This document shows, in pieces, positions 41,320 to 52,420 of a DNA stretch of 64,000 nt (position 1 is its first letter; each line of letters opens with the position of its first letter). The notes under the pieces were generated by a model. It had not been told where the DNA came from, searched no databases, and saw only the letters and a program-made list of their open reading frames with translations. Source of the stretch: Endothia cerciana (lineage: Eukaryota > Ascomycota > Sordariomycetes > Diaporthales > Cryphonectriaceae). The DNA is taken from the NCBI GenBank assembly GCA_026119935.1, contig JALRMH010000001.1, positions 1,736,001 to 1,800,000 of the forward strand, given 5' to 3'. The translations under genes were made by a program, and so were the position numbers.

Positions 41320-43076
41320 CTAACCCACCAGCGTGAAATCCCACTCCTGGAACGCCTCTCGAAACCTGGCGGTATCCTGTGTCTCCTCGTCTGCCGTCTG
41401 TGTGCATTCCTGCCAGATGACCCGTCTCTCCAGACCCAACAACTTCGCCATCACCTTCCGGGGGTATTGTAGGTCGAAGCGGACGTTCTCGTCAAATCGC
41501 ATCAGCAAACACTTGCTGACTATCTTGCCGCCGTCCTCGCCTCCGTCGCCCTCATCCTCATACCATATCCAGACCCGTACGTAATCTCCTGGCACCTCGT
41601 CGCTGATACCAAAGTCCTTAACAACCAGACCCGGCAGGCGGAGGTTCTCCGCCTCCACCTTGAACGCAGCTTCCACCAGGCCCTTTGTGATCAGGTCGGC
41701 CGGAACTGGCATGAACTGCCAGTGCGCGTGGATGTTGGCAACCCGATTGATCTCCCACGTGACACCACCTAGCTTGTGCTTCGACTTCTTCGACACTGTA
41801 GCCTGCAGAGCCTCACGGAAGCGTGACATCTCCGCAAATGTTCGATCAGCTCCCTCCTGACCTATTGCGGCACGGCTGATGGAGGGTACGTGTTCCTGAG
41901 GGACGATAATCATGTGGGAGGGATAGTCGAGGCCGTATTTGCTGAACGTGCTGGAGGTGGTCAGAGGCCCCTTGGCAGTAGCAAGGTAGGTGTCGTCACC
42001 AATCGAGCACACCATATGGTTCTCTGCGTTCTCGCTGGCCAGACAGAAGAAACATTGATCCGGACCCGGTGGAGGAAGCCTTTGACCGTGATTGCCTTTG
42101 CGACGGCGATGAGGTCGATGTTCGTCGTGGTGGCCGTTGGAGAATCGCGAGAAGCCCTCTTCATCTGGAACGGCACGCTTCCTTGAGGGGTCGGTCCGCG
42201 CAAGGAAGGGAGAAACGGTGCTGCCCTGGGGGAGCGGGCCGGGCGAAGATGTGAGTGAGAAGGCATACATAGCTTTGGCTTTCTGCGCGTTGCCAAATGG
42301 TGCCAAAGAGATAAAACGAGTGACTTCGGGGTCTGAAGACGGGTCTTTAGGAGGATGGAAGAACGGCTCGCGCTCATAGGTGAAGGCGTCGGGAGAGGGA
42401 CAGAAGTGATAACGGGGCTTAAGCGTAGCGCAGAGGTCTGCAATCGGGTCGCTGGTGACCACGCTGGCGCGATCGAAAGGAAGCGCAATGGAAGATCCAC
42501 TCCAGATTGATGACGGCCACATGGTGGTCAGGAGGATGTCGGCCGAGTTGGCGCCGCGCAGAGCTTTGGCATCGTCGGCAGTATGGAAAGGCAGGTGTTG
42601 CTCCTTAGACTGGCCACCCACGATCTCCGTATCTAGGATGCCGGCAAGTGTCACAATGCGCACCCCCTCCGAGGTCTTGGTGACGCTCCGCTTGTTTATG
42701 TAGTGAAGGTTCGGGCAGATCTCGCCATCATCATTGGTGACTTTCTCGACGATTCGTTGGGGCAGAGGGTGCGTTCCGACGGTGAAGTATGTCGTGACGG
42801 GGACTTCGATCCTGCCCGAGATCAGGTCGGAGGCGGAGTCGTCATCTTCGGGCCCGAACAAGTTTCCCACAACGATCGCGAAGGAGAAGTTGTTTTTCGA
42901 GTGGAGGGCTGTTAGCTTGCTGAAGGCCGACTGGAGCTGACCATTGACATTTCCAAAGACGAATCTGTAGTGCACTTGTCAGATGGAAGAATCAAACATG
43001 AGATCCGGCGAAGGACAAGGAAGGAGGCAGAAGGGGGCCTCTGAGGAGGAAGCACCTACATCTTTGGGGCTGACAT
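41320..43076 (-). CDS. DRN1: CwfJ-domain protein, CWF19L1/Drn1-type (lariat RNA metabolism)
   Basis: Drn1/CWF19L1 proteins bind late or post-splicing complexes and modulate lariat debranching by Dbr1. Two exons: a 17-nt first exon (43076-43060) and 42964-41320, giving 553 residues. The splice AAAGAT|GTAGGT ... CTACAG|ATTC gives 'MSAPKIFVFGNVNGQL', the expected start of the metallophosphatase-like N-terminal domain; without it the reading frame begins inside exon 2. Further signatures: 'FAIVVGNLFG' (about 37), a basic His/Arg linker 'HHDEHRPHRRRKGNHG', CwfJ_C_1/HIT-like 'CFFCLASENAENHMVCSIGD' and 'YPSHMIIVPQEHVPS', and CwfJ_C_2 at the C-terminus with 'LLMRFDENVRFDLQYPRKV'. It is divergent from UTP20 with 345 bp between starts. 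Confidence 0.9.
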
Positions 43077-43421
43077 CTTGATCTGTCTTCCCAGCAGATC
43101 ACTGGGACAGAGGAGGTGAGGTTGGTAGATGTTGGAAGAGGAGAGCGTGGGAATAAAGTAGTACGGGTAGCTAGCAGTCGCGACAAGCTCTGGATATCAG
43201 AGCTAAGTACCTCTGTACTTTATTATCAAAGTTATCTTAGCGCGGCTGGGCGGTCAGAACCCCACATGCACTCTTAATCCCTGCAACAAAATTCCAGGTT
43301 CGTCCCCCAAGAAAGTTCAGTCTCCTCGACGAATCGACTCGATTTCAGGATAATTTCCATCAACATCTGAAGGTCAGAGTCGAGGTGTGCACTTGGCGGC
43401 CACCACCTTAACACAGCCAAG
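43077..43421. promoter_or_regulatory. Bidirectional promoter of DRN1-like gene and UTP20
   Basis: Only 345 bp separate the two divergent start codons, so both promoters must lie here. No specific motif is identified. Confidence 0.55.
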
Positions 43422-46400
43422 ATGCCAGCTACCGTCGCCTCAGGAAGGATCGCAAAGGTCCGAAAGTCCAAAAACACCACACCACACCAAAAGAACCATC
43501 GGTGGGAATCCTTCTCTACCAAGATCTCCAAGCTCAACTCCCTCGATCCTTTGCGCAAGGTGCGCCGACACGACCTCGACGAAGAAGACTTGTCCGCGAC
43601 CACCTCCTACCTTCGAAATGGCGTTACAAAATGGGCAGATCTCAACCTGTCCAAACCCTTCACAAATTTCAAGCGGGAGGTCCTGCCCCTCTGCGAGACC
43701 CTGCCACAGATTGTCCTCTTCCAGGACAAGATCATGGACCTCCTCGCCATATATATCAGCGCCCAAGAGAAGGAGGCACTTGAGCCACTGCTGGATCTCT
43801 TGACAGCCTTCGCGCATGATCTTGGTCTCAAGTTCAAAAAATACTATCAGAGGAGCCTGGAACTGCTGGTGGCCATTGCCCGTAAGCGGCAGGATGTGGA
43901 CGTGATCGAGTGGACGTTTGCAGCGCTGGCATGGCTGTTCAAGTATCTCTCGAGACTGCTGGTTCCGGACTTGCGGCCCACATACGACATGCTGTCGGGT
44001 CTACTGGGAAAGACGAAGCATCCGTACCACGTCAACAGGTTCGCTGCGGAGGCCATGAGCTTCTTGGTAAAAAAGGCTGCCGCACAGTCGCATCGCGAGA
44101 TCGCACTGGCCCGGATCGTCGAACACGTGAGGGATGATATGAAAGACTTGGCAAGGTCATTGGCAAGGAAGGATGAGGGTGCTGAGTATGAAGTGGCCGA
44201 TTTTGAACTCGAAGCAGCTTTCAAGTCTAAGCAGTTCGAGATGTACCGGGAAGGGGTGATGACAATGTTCTCCGAAGCCATGAAGAGCGCCGGTACCACA
44301 TTGCATTCCACAGCGCCCTACATTTTCGAGGCGCTTCTCAAAGCCGTGTCCACAGACGAGCTCCAGGCCGGCAGCTCCTTATTCTGGACCTCAGTCTGCT
44401 GCGGCGTTCTCACCAACATCATCCATCACTCGTCTGCCGACTCATTCAAGACCCTCATCGACCCTATCCTCGAACTCATGTCCACAACCCTCGACAGCCC
44501 AGAAGTCCAGGAGAATCCATATCGCCTTACATTGTTCCTCCGACTATTTAGGATCATTGCGGGCGTGCGCGATGGTTCTCGGGTGAGTGACTGGGGCACT
44601 CTTATGAAAGTCCTGGTCAAGACTCTCGAAGCGCTCTCGAGATGGGGTCAGGGAATTTTGAGACTGGCGGACTCCATAATATGGGAAAGTGTGGTGGCCA
44701 ATGCAGCTATCTGCTGGAATCAAGCGCCGATCGATGCGCTTATCCCCTCCCTCAACGGGTTCAATAAGATCATGACTGGAGAGCCACTCATGAGATGGTA
44801 CATTCCGTTCTGTGCTTATCTTGCCGAGTTGAGCGCAGCCAGGTTCCGCAGCCTATTTCAAAAGCCTTTTCAGAAGTTTATCGCGGCGCACTGGTCGCAA
44901 GACAAAAACGAAGACCTCCTTTGCGTGCTACTCCCGAGGTTGGTTGAATGCGGCGCGCTGCCACCAGGGAATCAGAAAGAGGCTTGTCCTCTGCCACAGT
45001 CGTGGCAAGACCAGATTGTTAGCAAATTTGAAGAGCTGGGAAACACCCCCTTTCCGGAGCAAGGGTCTCATGGCAAGAATGCAGATGTTTGGAGAGAACA
45101 GTGCTTGCCAAAGTACGCTACAATTCTTCGAGTTCTTGAGTCGACTAAAATTCATCCATCAACCAATGCTAGAATAGCAGAGTTGCTGCTTAAGAAGCTG
45201 AAACTCGCATTACGGCCTTCTTCCTCCCTCGACACCGAGGAGACCCGGTTCATTGTCACACAAGGGTTTCTCGCCTACTTGGCGATGAGCAAAGCAGTCG
45301 GGTCGGTGGACAACTCCCTGAGCCCGCTGCTCCAAGCTGCTGCGCCCAGGTTTTCTAGCAACGCAGCCTTCGTCGAGGCTCTTCTGGGCTATGAGAAAGA
45401 GATGACACGGAACAAAAAGGACAGAGGCAGCGAAAGCCCTGTAACAGTGGACGATCCGTTCGTCTCATCACTCAACAACAATCTGGCAAGCTCATCTCGA
45501 CCATTACGGATGGCGTCGTTGCGGATGTTCGAGGTTCTCCATTTCACACCTGATCAGGAGTCATGCCTGTCTACGATGATAATGGTGGAGCAGTTGCCTC
45601 TTGACCACCAGAGTCCTCGAGCCATTGCAGTCCACCTACGTCGTCTCGCGCAAGCCTATGAGCATCTGGATGAGAAATCGTGGCTACGCCAGGCGATTCC
45701 AGCCTATCTCTATGGAATGATGACGATTCCTCTGGCTCCTGTCTGGGACGAAGCTGTGGAGGCCCTGAAGCAGATTGCACAGGCCAAATCTGCTGGCGAT
45801 CTCATTTTTGACCGTGCGCTTGAGTGGCTTCAGATACCCTCGCCCCGGTGGACCCCGCCGCAGCTACGTCCAAACGAATCCAAAAGCTACGCAGGGTCCA
45901 ATTTCGAGTGCATGAACCTTTCGGAGTTGCAGGAGCGAGCTCGCAGAATCAGTGAGGCTATTGAGGAACCGTCTGGTGTCCTTCTGAGGGAGTTTGAGCA
46001 GCAACAAGCAATCATCCCGACCCACGTCGCAAATGCAAGGGGCAAGGCGCTCAAGGTCCTCTCCGCCATCCCAGCTCTGGCCGAGAAGCGTTCGAGGAAG
46101 GTCGTGCCATTCTTACTCTCGCTTGATGATGTTCAAAGCGCTTCTTTGGACGAGGAGGACCGGGATCAGATCCTTCCCCAAGATGACTTCTGGTCTCTGC
46201 CAGACAGAAAAGCACTGCTCGGGATCTTTGCTCAGTTCGGCAATCCGAAGGTGCTCTACAAGAGCCAGGAGGTCTATGACACACTGCTCAGCCTTCTGGC
46301 GAATCGTGACATCGAAGTCCAGAAGCTTGCTCTGAGGGCCGTTCTCACGTGGAAACAGGATGGCATCAAACCTTACAGGGAGAATCTGGAGTATCTTCTT

Positions 46401-49400
46401 GACGAGTCACGTTTCAAGAACGAGTTGACCGTGTTTCTGCAAGGTGAAAATACCATACAACCACAACATCGGGCGGAGTTGATGCCGGTCCTGTTGCGTG
46501 TGCTGTACGGAAGGGCAACGTCCAAAAAGGGCGCAGCCAGCGGCCGGAACGGGCTTCATGCGACCAGGCTCGCAATCATCAGGAATCTGTCAGTCCAAGA
46601 TATCGGCGGTTTCCTCGATATCGCATTTGGTAGTCTCCAGGGCATACGAATCGTGGATGCGTCAGGTCTCAAACAAGATCTCTTCCTAGAAGAGAGACTC
46701 ACTCCCCGCAAGCAGGTCGGCTTTCTCAACATGATTCAATCGATCATCAACGAGCTTGGAACAAGCGTTGAGAAGTACATGGACGACCTGGTCAATGCTG
46801 TGCTTTACTGTTTGTTCTCAGCATCACGCAACTTGCGTCAAGCAGAGCAAGAGGATGAGGAGGAAGACGACGGCAGTGTCGATGATGACAAGACGAGTAA
46901 CGCCTCACTTTACAAAGTAGCCCGGACGACAGCGCTCAAGTGTCTCTGCGCACTGGTCCGAAACAACCAAAGCTTCGACTGGGCGCCCTATCAGAACTCG
47001 ATAGTCGCAGAGATTGTGTCTCCGGTCATCAGCTTGCCTTCAGAAGAAATGGCCCAAGGTGTATCGTGGACCTGGAGACTTCTCGAGACGTGGTCATTGT
47101 TGCCACGCACAGCCACCATCCTTGCGATCGAAGGCGATGTCATGCCGAAGATTGCTGAATGCGTTGGATTTGAGAAAAGCAAGACCGATGTCAGGATATT
47201 CGCCCTTGGCATCATACAAAACCTGGTCAAGCTTGCGCAAGCACCAGAGACTGGTTCAGAATTTGACGGTCTCGTCAAGGCAGAGCTGCTTGACCCCAAC
47301 GCAGACAAGATTCTCGGTGAAATTGGCGCGTTTTTGCGAGCCCGACAGGACATTGAGAACAGAGTGCTAGAAACCTGCGTTGAAACTGTTGTCGGGCTGT
47401 CTTCAGTGGTAGATGGCTCACCAAACGCACGAAATCTGGTCGACATTTCTACACATCTCCTGAACCAACCTGCACGGCGCGTCAGCCCTAGAGTTAAGGG
47501 CTCGCTGCTCCTCGTCTTGGAGCACTATATCACCCTCGACGACATTCACAACGATTCAACCCTGAAAGATAGCGTCTACAAGACATTGGCTTCACTCTTC
47601 AATTTCTTCAAGGATAAGCGGAATAGAGAGTCACTGTCGAAGGTCCTGTCAGCCTTTTCGACACGAGAGCCTGCCGTAGAGGAGATTGCTAGACTCTGTA
47701 CGGATCTGAATTCCTACGTGGAAGAGAGGCTGGATGAGCCAGACTATGACCGTCGTCTTTCTGCCTTCAACGCCGTGTCTCAGAGACAGACCCCTTTGAC
47801 GATCGATCAATGGATGCCACTGCTCCACAACATGACCTTCTTCCTCAACCAAGATGAAGAGTTTGGCATCCTCTCCTCTAACTCGGTCGACGGCCTGTGC
47901 AAATTCGTCGATGCTGCCGCCGAGGCATGGGCAAAGGAGACGCAGGCCACTTATGTTGATATTCTGAGCGAGGTCATCATGCCAGCAATTCATGCTGGGG
48001 TTAGAGAACCATCGGAAACCGTCCGACGGGAAACTATAAGGTTGCTTGGCCATTTGGTAACCAAGCTCACGGAGTGGGCACCATTGGCCGACCTGGCCGT
48101 CCTGGCACCGTCGGTTGAGGAAGACTCCAACAAAGCCTTCTTCGCCAACATCCTCACGCCGTCCGTCTCAAAACAACTACAGGCTGTCCAATTGCTCGCA
48201 TCGGTCAATGAGCGCGCTGAGTTGAGCGGCAAGAATATCAGCCACATCTTTTTGCCGCTTCTGGAGCACTTCATCTGGGGCCGCGCCGGTAGTGATGATC
48301 ATGGGCTGGGCGCGCAGGCAGCCGCCACGATTGCCAGTCTTGCTGGCTCCCTCGAGTGGTCACAGTATAGGGCAGTACTGCGGCGGTACATAACTTACCT
48401 AGTGTCGAAACCCGAACTGCACAGGCAGGTGATCCGTTTACTGGACAAAGCCGTGGAGTCCCTTGTCTCAGCTGTCGATGCTGCCAACGAAGCGCCCATG
48501 GAAGTAGACAACGTCGCGGATGCCGCCATCGTCTCCAAACGCCGCCTTTCTCGGACACTGCCAGCTAAAGAGAAGATGGCAGACGAGTTCACTGTCTACT
48601 TTACACCTCCCTTGTTGGAACACCTCCATGATAAGAACGAAGAAACCGTCAGCGCACGAGTACCAGTTGCTGTGATCCTGGTTAAACTTCTGCGACTGCT
48701 TCCCGATTATCTACTCAGCCAACAGCTCCCCAGCGTTCTCACCGACATCTGCCACATTCTGAGGAGCAAAGCTTGGGAGTCTCGGGAGATGTCGCGGACC
48801 ACACTGGCTAAGATTGCGTGCATCCTGGGCGCCCCATCTTTCGGTTTCATCCTCAAGGAGCTGCGTGGCGCCTTGAAATCGGGAACGCAACTGCACGTTT
48901 TATCCTACACGATGCACACTTTGTTGCTGGCTGTGATACCGGAGTTTCAACAAGGTGACCTTGACTACTGCTTGGAGTCAATGGTTGCAGTCATCATGGA
49001 CGATGTCTTTGGTGTGGCTGGACAAGAAAAGGACGCTGAGGGCTACGTGAGCAAGATGAAAGAGGTCAAAAGTAGCAAGAGCCAGGACAGCATGGAGCTC
49101 ATCGCCTCGACAGCATCAATAACCCAACTTGTGGAGCTTGTCAAGCCTCTACAGGCCCTGCTGCTGGAGAAGCTTGACCTTCGTATGGTCCGTAAGATCG
49201 ATGAATTGCTCAACAGAATTGCGTCCGGCCTGCAGAAGAACCCCGCGTCTGAGAGCAGGGACACTTTGGTGTTCTGTTATGAGGTTGTGCAAGAGGTGTA
49301 CAACAGCAGAAAGCCCCGGGCAGAGGCTAAAATCGACCCAAGACTGAAGCGCTACCTCGTTCAGAGGGGGGCAAAGAGAGAAGATCGAGGCGCGGTGAGC

Positions 49401-51395
49401 AAGCACACTCACAAGCTCATGCGCTTTGCAATCGATATTCTCAGATCTGTACTACGAAAGCATGAGAACCTGCGGACTGCAGGAAACATCGGTGGCTTCC
49501 TGCCGATCCTTGGTGATGCCATTGTTGCGGGAGAGGAAGAAGTCAAGATCGCAGCCTTCAAACTGCTCACAGTCTTGGTGCGAGTGCCGTCCAGGACACA
49601 CGAGCTGAACGACTTGTACAAGGTCGCCTCGAAGGATGCCATCAAGTGCATAGCTCAGTCAATTTCGACGACCACCGACTTGTCCCAGACTGCTCTCAAG
49701 CTTCTAGCCGTCGTTCTCCGAGAACGTCGCGAGGTCGTGATCAAGGATGCAGCCATCGATACTCTCCTCGGCAAGCTCAAGGACGACCTCACGGAGCCGC
49801 TGTACCGGCACGTCACATTCAACTTCTTGCGCTCAGTACTGGATCGCAAGATCGAGACAGCCGTCGTCTACGATACACTTGATTACGTCGGCACCGTCAT
49901 GATCACCAATGACGACAAGGACACGCGTGATCTGGCAAGAGGCGCATTCTTTCAGTTCCTGCGGGAGTATCCGCAGAAGAAGAGCAGATGGGCCAAACAG
50001 ATTGAGTTCATCCTCGCGAATCTCAAGTATCCTCGTGAGGGAGGTCGCTTGTCTGTCTTGGAGATTGTGCACCTGCTTCTGATGAAATCCGCGAATGACT
50101 TCGTCAAGGAAATTGCCGCGACGTGCTTCTTTCCGCTTGCCCTACTGCTTGGAAACGATGACAGTGAACGATGCAGGCTTGCTGCTGGCGAGCTCATCAA
50201 GGAGGTCTTTCTCAAGGCCGACAACGACCAGTTGCACGAGTTCCTGGCACGGCTGAGATCTTGGGTCCAGCAGGACGGGAACCTGGCGGTGCTGAAGCTT
50301 GCGTTCAAGATCTTCGGGTACTATTTTGAGGCGAGAGATCCCAGCGAGAAAGACAGGAAAGATCTGAAGCTGCTCATTGGCAAGATGACAAGTGTACTAG
50401 AAGATGAGGACAAGGCGGAATGGGAGCTGGTCAACACGGCCCTAGACCTGGTGCACACCCTGGTCGACCAGCACCCTGCGAGGTTATTGTCCAAGGACAC
50501 AACTGAACTGTGGATCGGCGTCTTCGGCTGCATGTCTCATGAGCGTCCGGCTGTGAAGCTCAACGCTGTCAAGCTGCTGTCGAGGTATCTGACAGACTTC
50601 GCTGGCAACACCCCTGGAGCTATCAAAGGGCAAACGGTCACCGGCTCTCATGGACAGAAGCTGGATCAGGACCAGATTGCGCAGGTCATCCGTCTGCTTC
50701 TCGGGACCTTGAGGGGCCTTGATGTTGACGAGGCACTAGCACAAGAGAGTCTACAGATCTTGGTCTTCCTTTCTCGCTTCCTGGACACCACACCGGCTGA
50801 AGGTGACAGCGACGCTTCTGACGAGGAGGGCGATGGCGAAGACGACCTCTTCAAAGAGCAAGACGAGGAAGGTGCCCAAGATACACAGTCCGCGAACATG
50901 AGCATGCGTTATATCTTCTCTCGTCTCGCGGCCATCATTCGCCGCGAAGTCCCACCGCGCGCCCCAGCACTCGTGAGCAAGCTTGCCGCGATCGAAGCCG
51001 TGGAAGCCTTGACCACTAAATCTGACGCGGCCGTCCTCGCAGCGTCCGCGCGTACCATCCTTCGACCTCTGCGCAACCTCACAGACGCCTCCATACCCGC
51101 CCCGTTTTCAACAGACGAGGTGTTCAAGGCGCGCTATGAATCGCTCAAGATTAAGGCGCAGGGGATCATGGACGCGCTGCAGACGAAGCTGGGCACCGCA
51201 GAGTATACGAAGCAGCTATTGGCGGTTGGTGAGGACATTCGCGAGAGGAGGATGGCGAGGTTAAGTAAGAGGAAAGTGGAGGCTGTCACGGCGCCCGAAA
51301 GGTGGGGGCGGGAGAAGAAGAGGAAAATGGATAGGAAGAAGGACCGGAGGAAGGAGAGGGGATTAGAGCACCGGAGTGCCAGGAGGGGATATTGA
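43422..51395 (+). CDS. UTP20: U3 snoRNP / 90S pre-ribosome protein Utp20 (DRIM family)
   Basis: A huge HEAT-repeat protein of the small-subunit processome, needed for early 18S rRNA cleavages in the nucleolus. One uninterrupted frame of 2657 residues, close to family size (about 2500-2800). The N-terminus has 'HRWESFSTKISKLNSLDPLR' and 'LRNGVTKWADLNLSKPF', typical of Utp20. The DRIM-type middle region lies roughly at 850-1500, interrupted by an acidic insertion 'EQEDEEEDDGSVDDDK' near 1143. Further HEAT-like helices run to about 2450, followed by an acidic stretch 'DSDASDEEGDGEDDL' (about 2465) and a highly basic C-terminus with KKRKMDRKKDRRKER, a likely nucleolar signal. No introns are evident, unlike most genes in this window. 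It shares a short divergent promoter with the DRN1-like gene. Confidence 0.95.
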   Translation: MPATVASGRIAKVRKSKNTTPHQKNHRWESFSTKISKLNSLDPLRKVRRHDLDEEDLSATTSYLRNGVTKWADLNLSKPFTNFKREVLPLCETLPQIVLFQDKIMDLLAIYISAQEKEALEPLLDLLTAFAHDLGLKFKKYYQRSLELLVAIARKRQDVDVIEWTFAALAWLFKYLSRLLVPDLRPTYDMLSGLLGKTKHPYHVNRFAAEAMSFLVKKAAAQSHREIALARIVEHVRDDMKDLARSLARKDEGAEYEVADFELEAAFKSKQFEMYREGVMTMFSEAMKSAGTTLHSTAPYIFEALLKAVSTDELQAGSSLFWTSVCCGVLTNIIHHSSADSFKTLIDPILELMSTTLDSPEVQENPYRLTLFLRLFRIIAGVRDGSRVSDWGTLMKVLVKTLEALSRWGQGILRLADSIIWESVVANAAICWNQAPIDALIPSLNGFNKIMTGEPLMRWYIPFCAYLAELSAARFRSLFQKPFQKFIAAHWSQDKNEDLLCVLLPRLVECGALPPGNQKEACPLPQSWQDQIVSKFEELGNTPFPEQGSHGKNADVWREQCLPKYATILRVLESTKIHPSTNARIAELLLKKLKLALRPSSSLDTEETRFIVTQGFLAYLAMSKAVGSVDNSLSPLLQAAAPRFSSNAAFVEALLGYEKEMTRNKKDRGSESPVTVDDPFVSSLNNNLASSSRPLRMASLRMFEVLHFTPDQESCLSTMIMVEQLPLDHQSPRAIAVHLRRLAQAYEHLDEKSWLRQAIPAYLYGMMTIPLAPVWDEAVEALKQIAQAKSAGDLIFDRALEWLQIPSPRWTPPQLRPNESKSYAGSNFECMNLSELQERARRISEAIEEPSGVLLREFEQQQAIIPTHVANARGKALKVLSAIPALAEKRSRKVVPFLLSLDDVQSASLDEEDRDQILPQDDFWSLPDRKALLGIFAQFGNPKVLYKSQEVYDTLLSLLANRDIEVQKLALRAVLTWKQDGIKPYRENLEYLLDESRFKNELTVFLQGENTIQPQHRAELMPVLLRVLYGRATSKKGAASGRNGLHATRLAIIRNLSVQDIGGFLDIAFGSLQGIRIVDASGLKQDLFLEERLTPRKQVGFLNMIQSIINELGTSVEKYMDDLVNAVLYCLFSASRNLRQAEQEDEEEDDGSVDDDKTSNASLYKVARTTALKCLCALVRNNQSFDWAPYQNSIVAEIVSPVISLPSEEMAQGVSWTWRLLETWSLLPRTATILAIEGDVMPKIAECVGFEKSKTDVRIFALGIIQNLVKLAQAPETGSEFDGLVKAELLDPNADKILGEIGAFLRARQDIENRVLETCVETVVGLSSVVDGSPNARNLVDISTHLLNQPARRVSPRVKGSLLLVLEHYITLDDIHNDSTLKDSVYKTLASLFNFFKDKRNRESLSKVLSAFSTREPAVEEIARLCTDLNSYVEERLDEPDYDRRLSAFNAVSQRQTPLTIDQWMPLLHNMTFFLNQDEEFGILSSNSVDGLCKFVDAAAEAWAKETQATYVDILSEVIMPAIHAGVREPSETVRRETIRLLGHLVTKLTEWAPLADLAVLAPSVEEDSNKAFFANILTPSVSKQLQAVQLLASVNERAELSGKNISHIFLPLLEHFIWGRAGSDDHGLGAQAAATIASLAGSLEWSQYRAVLRRYITYLVSKPELHRQVIRLLDKAVESLVSAVDAANEAPMEVDNVADAAIVSKRRLSRTLPAKEKMADEFTVYFTPPLLEHLHDKNEETVSARVPVAVILVKLLRLLPDYLLSQQLPSVLTDICHILRSKAWESREMSRTTLAKIACILGAPSFGFILKELRGALKSGTQLHVLSYTMHTLLLAVIPEFQQGDLDYCLESMVAVIMDDVFGVAGQEKDAEGYVSKMKEVKSSKSQDSMELIASTASITQLVELVKPLQALLLEKLDLRMVRKIDELLNRIASGLQKNPASESRDTLVFCYEVVQEVYNSRKPRAEAKIDPRLKRYLVQRGAKREDRGAVSKHTHKLMRFAIDILRSVLRKHENLRTAGNIGGFLPILGDAIVAGEEEVKIAAFKLLTVLVRVPSRTHELNDLYKVASKDAIKCIAQSISTTTDLSQTALKLLAVVLRERREVVIKDAAIDTLLGKLKDDLTEPLYRHVTFNFLRSVLDRKIETAVVYDTLDYVGTVMITNDDKDTRDLARGAFFQFLREYPQKKSRWAKQIEFILANLKYPREGGRLSVLEIVHLLLMKSANDFVKEIAATCFFPLALLLGNDDSERCRLAAGELIKEVFLKADNDQLHEFLARLRSWVQQDGNLAVLKLAFKIFGYYFEARDPSEKDRKDLKLLIGKMTSVLEDEDKAEWELVNTALDLVHTLVDQHPARLLSKDTTELWIGVFGCMSHERPAVKLNAVKLLSRYLTDFAGNTPGAIKGQTVTGSHGQKLDQDQIAQVIRLLLGTLRGLDVDEALAQESLQILVFLSRFLDTTPAEGDSDASDEEGDGEDDLFKEQDEEGAQDTQSANMSMRYIFSRLAAIIRREVPPRAPALVSKLAAIEAVEALTTKSDAAVLAASARTILRPLRNLTDASIPAPFSTDEVFKARYESLKIKAQGIMDALQTKLGTAEYTKQLLAVGEDIRERRMARLSKRKVEAVTAPERWGREKKRKMDRKKDRRKERGLEHRSARRGY

Positions 51396-51796
51396 CCTGT
51401 TGAGGGGTTATAGATACCACAAAAACGGTTGCAAGGTAGACCCAAACATGCTGAATGAGGTTGGTTTCACTGTCCCAGCTCAGAGTCGCGAGGTCTGTTC
51501 TTGATATTCGTACATGAAATCTATATCGTCCTGGGGTAATCCGAAACGCCGACATATGCCTTGTATGCTGATATACATCGCCAAGAACCGCCCTCCCCAC
51601 CGAAGCTACTCAACACCTGCAGGCCACACCATCAACTCCCCTTTTCTGGAGGTTGCTCATCTCTTAGAATCTGATCGGCAATGTCTTCCGAGTGTCGACA
51701 CTCCAGCGGTCCTGAGCGTCGCTCTCGGAGATCGCTCGCTGCCTTGAGTCCGTGAGACGGAGGTGGCTGTCTGCGATTCTCAAACTTCCGAGCCAC
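51396..51796. other. Convergent 3' region between UTP20 and ZIM17
   Basis: About 400 bp, no gene or structured element recognised. Confidence 0.5.
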
Positions 51797-52420
51797 TCAA
51801 GCCTTCCCAAAGGTTGATCCTGGGGTCTCATCCTCTCCATCGGCTTCCCTGCTTTCCTGTCTAGCAGCAGGTATCGGATCCTTCCCCTCGCCCCCGGTCC
51901 TCTCCTCCCTGCTCGTGGTACTCCCATCCTCCCAGAACTCCAGGTCGCCGTCCTCGCCCAGGGTGCCGCGCTTCACGAGGCGCCCGCGCTCCCTCATCAG
52001 CTCCTCAACCGTGATCTTGCGGTTGCCAAAGATGTTGAGGTGGTCGCTGATGACGTGTCGGTTCCGGCAGGACGGGCAGGTAATGAGCACGGAGCCGTGG
52101 TGATAGCCCTGCTTGGAGATGTTGTGGGCGGAGCGGGTGCCGCAGGGGACGCAGGTGAACGTGAGCTCGTAGGACGGCTTCTTGGGCGTGTTGGGCTTTG
52201 GGATGGAGGAGGAGACGGGGCGCGGTATAGAGTGCGCGTGGCGGCGGGATATCGTCAAGGGCGCGAGGTGTGACGGGGGCGGTGTTGCGAGGCGTGGTGT
52301 CAAGAGGACGGACGTCGGTCTCGGCCCGCAGAGGCGCCTCTGGGTGGTGACTTGTCGGGCTATCGACCTTGAGCTACCGGCTAGCGATCGCATGCCCGGT
52401 GAGAGCACTTTCGAGGCCAT
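51797..52420 (-). CDS. ZIM17: Zim17/Hep1-type mitochondrial DNL zinc-finger protein (mtHsp70 escort)
   Basis: Zim17 (Hep1/Tim15) is a matrix zinc-finger protein that keeps mitochondrial Hsp70 soluble, supporting protein import and Fe-S cluster work. 207 residues from the ATG at 52420 (MASKVLSPGMRSL). The frame is open 34 codons upstream, but this ATG gives a typical Arg/Ser-rich mitochondrial presequence (about 1-60). The DNL domain spans about 84-145: 'YELTFTCVPCGTRSAHNISK', 'ITCPSCRNRHVISDHLNIFG', with zinc ligands Cys90, Cys93, Cys115 and Cys118. An acidic, Arg/Glu-rich tail of about 60 residues follows. Divergent from CUL3. Confidence 0.92.
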   Translation of the reverse strand: MASKVLSPGMRSLAGSSRSIARQVTTQRRLCGPRPTSVLLTPRLATPPPSHLAPLTISRRHAHSIPRPVSSSIPKPNTPKKPSYELTFTCVPCGTRSAHNISKQGYHHGSVLITCPSCRNRHVISDHLNIFGNRKITVEELMRERGRLVKRGTLGEDGDLEFWEDGSTTSREERTGGEGKDPIPAARQESREADGEDETPGSTFGKA

